Positions 8,589 to 11,633 of a stretch of DNA of 11,633 nt are shown here, one piece after another. The notes under the pieces were generated by a model. It did no database searches. It was not told the DNA's origin and saw nothing but the letters and a program-made list of their open reading frames with translations. The position numbers and the translations under genes were made by a program. The stretch spans positions 1-11,633 of the forward strand of contig JANXWU010000206.1 of the NCBI GenBank assembly GCA_025350985.1, given 5' to 3'. Each line of letters starts with the position of its first letter. Positions within the stretch are counted from its first letter, which is position 1. The DNA is from Spartobacteria bacterium (GTDB lineage: Bacteria; Verrucomicrobiota; Verrucomicrobiia; Chthoniobacterales; Chthoniobacteraceae).

Positions 8589-11012
8589 ATGAATACTCCT
8601 TCCCCTCTTCGCCTTCTCGCCGGTGCCGCGGTCATCGCCCTCGGCTGCACGCTCGCGATTTCCGCAGTGCAGCCGCAAAATACGGCGCCGGAGTTTGACG
8701 CCGACATTGCCACGCAGTTTGTGCCCGCGGGCAAGACGTTGGTGGTGCCCGTGATGGCTCACGACGCGGATGGCAACCCGCTGACTTATTCCGTGAGCAG
8801 CAGCAGCAAAGCGGTGCTTGTGCGTGTCAAAACAGGGAATCCCGACCTCGTCATGACCGTGAATTACAGCGGGACGAGCGGCTCGCCTTCGCCCGGCGCG
8901 GCGGCGTTTTCCGGCACGCTCACGTTTCAGATGTTTCGCGACCTGACTCCGAACACCGCCTCGATTATCGGCGGACTCGCTCAGGGCGGATTTTACGACG
9001 GGCTGACTTTTCACCGCATCTCCTCGCTCGACGGCAGCGGCAATCCGAGCAGCATCATCGCGCAAGGCGGCGACCCGGACGGCGACGGTACCGGCGGGCC
9101 GGGCTTTCGTTTCGACAACGAGCTGCATCCCGGCCTCATCTTCACCGGCAAAGGCCAGCTCGCGATGGCGAACTCGGGCCACGATTCGAGCGACAATTTC
9201 AACGCCACCAACGGCTCGCAATTTTTCATTACCAACGGCCCGCAGCGGCCGCTGGATTTCAACCACACGATTTTCGGCCAGCTCGTGCGCGGCTTCGATG
9301 TGCTCGACGAGATCGTGAATGTGCCGACCGATGCGAATGGCAAACCAACCTCCGATGTGGTGATCCAATCCGCCGACGTCGTGCCAAATCATGGCGACGC
9401 CGTCCTTTACCTCAGCGCGATCACGACTGGCACCGCCAGCATTTCTGTCCGCATTTGGGATGGCAAAACTTTTGCCTCCGACGGAAAAACGCCGCGTTAT
9501 ACGACGAAAACTTTTCAAGCTGTGGCGGTCAACGACACGATCAACGACCCGCCCTTTCTGAGTCCGGTGCCGGACACGGTCGCGCCACTGGGGACGGTCG
9601 CGGGCATTCCGCTGCACGGCATCGACCTGGAATTTGACTATCTGTCGTACGGTCGCATCGCCGGGACTGGCAACAACGCCCACGTCGAGGCGGCGAACAG
9701 CAACGTCGTCGCCGTCTCTTCCGGCTCCTCCGCCGGACCCGTGATCGTGCCGTTTGTCGTGTCAGCATTTGGCCAGCAAAATCGCGGCAGCACGCAGCTC
9801 ATCTACGATTTTCAAACGGCCACCATCGGCTTCGGCGACAAAAAACTCACGGCGCAACCGGCCACGATCATGACCTCCTCCACGGCCAGCGGCGTGCTCG
9901 CGACCTTCACCGATGCCGACACGGCGGAGACGACGGCCAGTCACTTTACCGCGACGGTGAATTGGGGGGACGGGACACCGGTGGTGTCGAGCACGGGCGG
10001 CTCGGTGGCCATTGTCACCAGTGGCTCCTCGTCTCCGCAGCCTTTCAAAGTGACGGGCACGCACGGGTATCAACACGAGGGCCAATTTCCGTTGACCGTC
10101 ATGATTAACGACGTGAACGGCGCGACCGCCACGGCCGCAGGCACGGTGTTTGTTTCCGCAAATCCTCTCGTCGCCAAAGGCGTGGCGCTGACGACGACGG
10201 GATTGGTCAACGGACTCATCGCCAACTTTTCGGAAACCGGCACGCACGCCGCCGGCGAGTACGCCGCGAGCATCGATTGGGGCGACGGCATCATGACGCC
10301 GGGGTCCATCGTCACCGGCTCGAATATCGTGACGACGATGACCAGCGGCACCATCACCACCACCAGCACGAGCAGCGGTTTCAACGTCGTCGGACGCCAC
10401 AATTTTACCGACTCCGAACCGTTTGCCGTGAGCGTGTCGGTGACCGGCTCGGGTGCGAATCCTTCGACCGCGTGGAGTACGGTGGAGGTCAACAACGCGC
10501 GCGCGGCCAAACATTTTCCGCCGTTTGCGCAGGGACATCTCGTGGGAAATTTTGTGCCCGAGGACCCGCGCAATCTCGCCAGTCCGACCGCGCCTTTTCA
10601 AGACAGCACAACGAGCGGCGGGACGTTCCAAGGTCTGCTGAAATTTTCGATCGTGGTGCTCAACTCGGGCAACCGTCCGGTCAACCGCGGCTCGCTTCGG
10701 TTCTACGTTTCCGGCACGCCGGATTTGGTGAAGACCGGCCCGAACGCCGCCACGCTTTTGCGCGTCAGCCGCACCACCACCCGGACGGCGATTGGGCTGC
10801 CCAATCTTGCGCCGGGCTTTGGCGAGCGGTTTGATTTTCGCGCCCCCAATCCACTCTCTTCGACCCCGACGCCGGACACGCGCATCCCGGGGCCTCCGGG
10901 CGTGAACACGGCGGGCGGCTACCTCATCGTGGAAATGGTTTACACCGATCCGCTGACCGATCACGAGGCGGTGACGCGCACCTTTTCGGCGCAAATAAAT
11001 CAGTCGCCATAG
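8589..11012 (+). CDS. Exported cyclophilin-type peptidyl-prolyl isomerase with PKD-like repeats (copy 2)
   Basis: Collinear paralogue of the preceding gene, 807 residues from the ATG at 8589. An in-frame ATG at 8571 would add six residues, and either is possible. The hydrophobic export signal spans about residues 7-26 and ends near ISA. It contains a Cys (20), but the lipobox is poor and the Cys sits inside the hydrophobic core, so lipidation is unlikely. The order is as in copy 1: DADGN loop (59-63), cyclophilin domain (about 107-246) with FHR (Arg143), AQGGDP (Gln159), MAN, SQFF and LDFNH (His226), a beta-rich segment ending NDPPFL, PKD-like repeats with WGDG at 459-462 and 564-567, and the C-terminal block (about 641-807). 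It lacks most of copy 1 residues 360-495. It has a Ser/Thr-rich insertion (574-597) in the second PKD repeat. The gap to copy 1 is 85 bp with no convincing terminator, so co-transcription is plausible. Confidence 0.85.
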   Translation: MNTPSPLRLLAGAAVIALGCTLAISAVQPQNTAPEFDADIATQFVPAGKTLVVPVMAHDADGNPLTYSVSSSSKAVLVRVKTGNPDLVMTVNYSGTSGSPSPGAAAFSGTLTFQMFRDLTPNTASIIGGLAQGGFYDGLTFHRISSLDGSGNPSSIIAQGGDPDGDGTGGPGFRFDNELHPGLIFTGKGQLAMANSGHDSSDNFNATNGSQFFITNGPQRPLDFNHTIFGQLVRGFDVLDEIVNVPTDANGKPTSDVVIQSADVVPNHGDAVLYLSAITTGTASISVRIWDGKTFASDGKTPRYTTKTFQAVAVNDTINDPPFLSPVPDTVAPLGTVAGIPLHGIDLEFDYLSYGRIAGTGNNAHVEAANSNVVAVSSGSSAGPVIVPFVVSAFGQQNRGSTQLIYDFQTATIGFGDKKLTAQPATIMTSSTASGVLATFTDADTAETTASHFTATVNWGDGTPVVSSTGGSVAIVTSGSSSPQPFKVTGTHGYQHEGQFPLTVMINDVNGATATAAGTVFVSANPLVAKGVALTTTGLVNGLIANFSETGTHAAGEYAASIDWGDGIMTPGSIVTGSNIVTTMTSGTITTTSTSSGFNVVGRHNFTDSEPFAVSVSVTGSGANPSTAWSTVEVNNARAAKHFPPFAQGHLVGNFVPEDPRNLASPTAPFQDSTTSGGTFQGLLKFSIVVLNSGNRPVNRGSLRFYVSGTPDLVKTGPNAATLLRVSRTTTRTAIGLPNLAPGFGERFDFRAPNPLSSTPTPDTRIPGPPGVNTAGGYLIVEMVYTDPLTDHEAVTRTFSAQINQSP

Positions 11013-11038
11013 CGCATCGGATTTCGTGAAATCGCCCG

Positions 11039-11506
11039 ATGACCACCGGCGAAACTTTTGCGACTCAGCTCGAAACGGCCCGCGCGCGGGGTGAATCTCT
11101 GGAAGGTTTGCTGCAACTCGTCCTGAAACATTTCGACGCGCAGACCGGCACGATTCACCGGCTGAATCCGGAGACGGGCCGGCTGAATCTGGCCGCGCAA
11201 ATCGGGATACCGGAGGCGTTGCTGGCGCGCATCGGCGACATTCCGATGGGCAAGGGGATCGCCGGCGCCGCGGCTCGCGATCAGAAAGCGGTGAACATTT
11301 GCAACCTGCAATCTGACCAGAGCGGAGTGGCGCGGCCGGATGCGAAAATGACTTTGATGGAAGGCGCGCTCGCCGTGCCGATGCTGGTGGATGGCCGGAT
11401 GCAGGGCACCCTCGGCGTGGGCAAAAAAACCGCGCACCAATGGAGCGAAGCCGAGACGCGGGAGTTGGAGCAAATCGCCGCTACGCTGGGAAAAGCCGGG
11501 TTTTAA
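11039..11506 (+). CDS. Small stand-alone GAF domain protein
   Basis: A 155-residue protein made almost entirely of one GAF domain, with no signal peptide or membrane segment, so cytoplasmic. Family-like features are an N-terminal helix (LEGLLQLVLKHF, 21-32), the strand TGTIHRLNPETGRLNLAAQIGIP (36-58), IPMGKGIAGAAARDQKAVNICNL (68-90), GVARPDAKMTLMEGALAVPMLVDGRMQGTLGVGKK (96-130) and a final helix WSEAETRELEQIAATLGK. GAF domains bind small ligands such as cyclic nucleotides or haem. Nothing here shows which, and no output domain is attached. With a single Cys (88) it lacks the cysteine set of GAF-type free methionine sulfoxide reductases. It starts 26 bp after the copy 2 stop, so it may share the transcript. 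Confidence 0.8.
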   Translation: MTTGETFATQLETARARGESLEGLLQLVLKHFDAQTGTIHRLNPETGRLNLAAQIGIPEALLARIGDIPMGKGIAGAAARDQKAVNICNLQSDQSGVARPDAKMTLMEGALAVPMLVDGRMQGTLGVGKKTAHQWSEAETRELEQIAATLGKAGF

Positions 11507-11533
11507 TTTGGAACTGTTGGTCGTCCTCCTCCG

Positions 11534-11633
11534 ATGCTCATCGTCCTCACTGGTTGCACGCGCGGGCTGGGACTCGCGTTGACGGAACAGTTTGCAGCGC
11601 GAGGCGCAACCGTCGCCGGCTGCGGGCGCGCGC
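11534..11633 (+). CDS. Short-chain dehydrogenase/reductase, N-terminal fragment (cut by window end)
   Basis: The first 33 codons read MLIVLTGCTRGLGLALTEQF followed by AARGATVAGCGRA, and the frame stays open to the edge. TGxxxGxG (here TGCTRGLG, residues 6-13) is the NAD(P)-binding loop of classical SDR oxidoreductases, and the Arg in VAGCGR at the end of the second strand suggests NADP preference. The catalytic residues lie beyond the window, so the substrate cannot be inferred. The start is 27 bp after the GAF gene stop, with no obvious ribosome binding site, which suggests the same transcript. Confidence 0.75.
   Translation, partial: MLIVLTGCTRGLGLALTEQFAARGATVAGCGRA

Larger units (their letters stand above)
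5780..11012 (+). repeat. Tandem gene duplication of the cyclophilin/PKD gene
   Basis: The two genes align along nearly their whole length in the same order. Shared peptides include PGLIFTGKGQLAMANSG, GGLAQGGFYDGL, FSGTLTFQ, RVKTGNP, TATVNWGDGTPVV, SIDWGDG and PDTRIP. The cyclophilin part is the most alike, roughly two thirds or more identical by eye. At the DNA level, 23 bases are identical at 6338-6360 and 9150-9172, and 18 bases at 6661-6678 and 9452-9469. The linker and C-terminal parts have diverged more. Copy 1 has a large extra segment and copy 2 a short Ser/Thr-rich one. Confidence 0.9.

Noticed and set aside
8589..8660. Lipoprotein signal in the second cyclophilin protein (Cys20)
   Set aside because: The residues before Cys (ALG) are a poor lipobox, the Cys is within the hydrophobic core, and copy 1 has no equivalent, so a standard signal peptide is preferred.
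8481..9683. Long open frame of 400 codons on the minus strand inside the second cyclophilin gene, with similar ones at 7481-8461 and 9762-10994
   Set aside because: They lie opposite clearly coding sequence, are very rich in Arg, Ala, His and Val as expected for GC-rich antisense frames, and contain no recognisable motif.
11020..11033. Inverted repeat GATTTC-GT-GAAATC just before the GAF gene start
   Set aside because: Short and AT-rich with a very tight loop and no T-tract; it could be chance. No regulatory claim is justified.
11039..11506. GAF protein as a free methionine-R-sulfoxide reductase
   Set aside because: That family needs a conserved set of cysteines; this protein has only Cys88.

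Overview
The window is GC-rich bacterial DNA, apart from an AT-rich patch near 5640-5730. It most likely comes from the Verrucomicrobiota or a neighbouring PVC lineage. The main evidence is the SecA protein: it carries an enlarged preprotein-cross-linking region and the variant helicase motif [10 protein letters not shown], which I recall from chlamydial, verrucomicrobial and Bacteroidota SecA rather than from Proteobacteria or Firmicutes. Large secreted cyclophilin/PKD proteins and weak or absent Shine-Dalgarno sequences fit this. The lineage is an inference and no species can be named.

Layout. Positions 2-814 (+) hold the 3' part of a nucleotide-sugar epimerase of the extended SDR family (CDP-paratose/tyvelose 2-epimerase-like). 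Convergent with it is a minus-strand cluster, in transcription order: a membrane-anchored SIMPL/DUF541 protein (5355-4546), orotate phosphoribosyltransferase pyrE (4524-3958) and preprotein translocase ATPase secA (3867-877). A non-coding divergent region of about 420 bp (5356-5779) contains an AT-rich patch and a small palindrome. It separates this cluster from a plus-strand run.

The plus-strand run holds two large tandem paralogous exported proteins (5780-8503 and 8589-11012). Each has a signal peptide, a cadherin-like calcium-loop segment, a cyclophilin-type peptidyl-prolyl isomerase domain, a beta-rich linker, two PKD-like repeats and a conserved unrecognised C-terminal block. A small stand-alone GAF-domain protein (11039-11506) follows, then the first 33 codons of a short-chain dehydrogenase (from 11534), cut by the window edge. 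Gaps of 85, 26 and 27 bp suggest these four may be co-transcribed.

How they relate. SecA, PyrE and the epimerase are housekeeping or envelope functions. The two cyclophilin/PKD proteins have signal peptides and would be exported by the Sec machinery, then probably act in the periplasm or outside the cell. They are the most unusual content: a tandem duplication of a multi-domain exported prolyl isomerase with an enlarged active-site loop, and one copy carries a segment of about 135 residues that the other lacks. I see no mobile element, CRISPR array, tRNA or rRNA, and no defence-type system.
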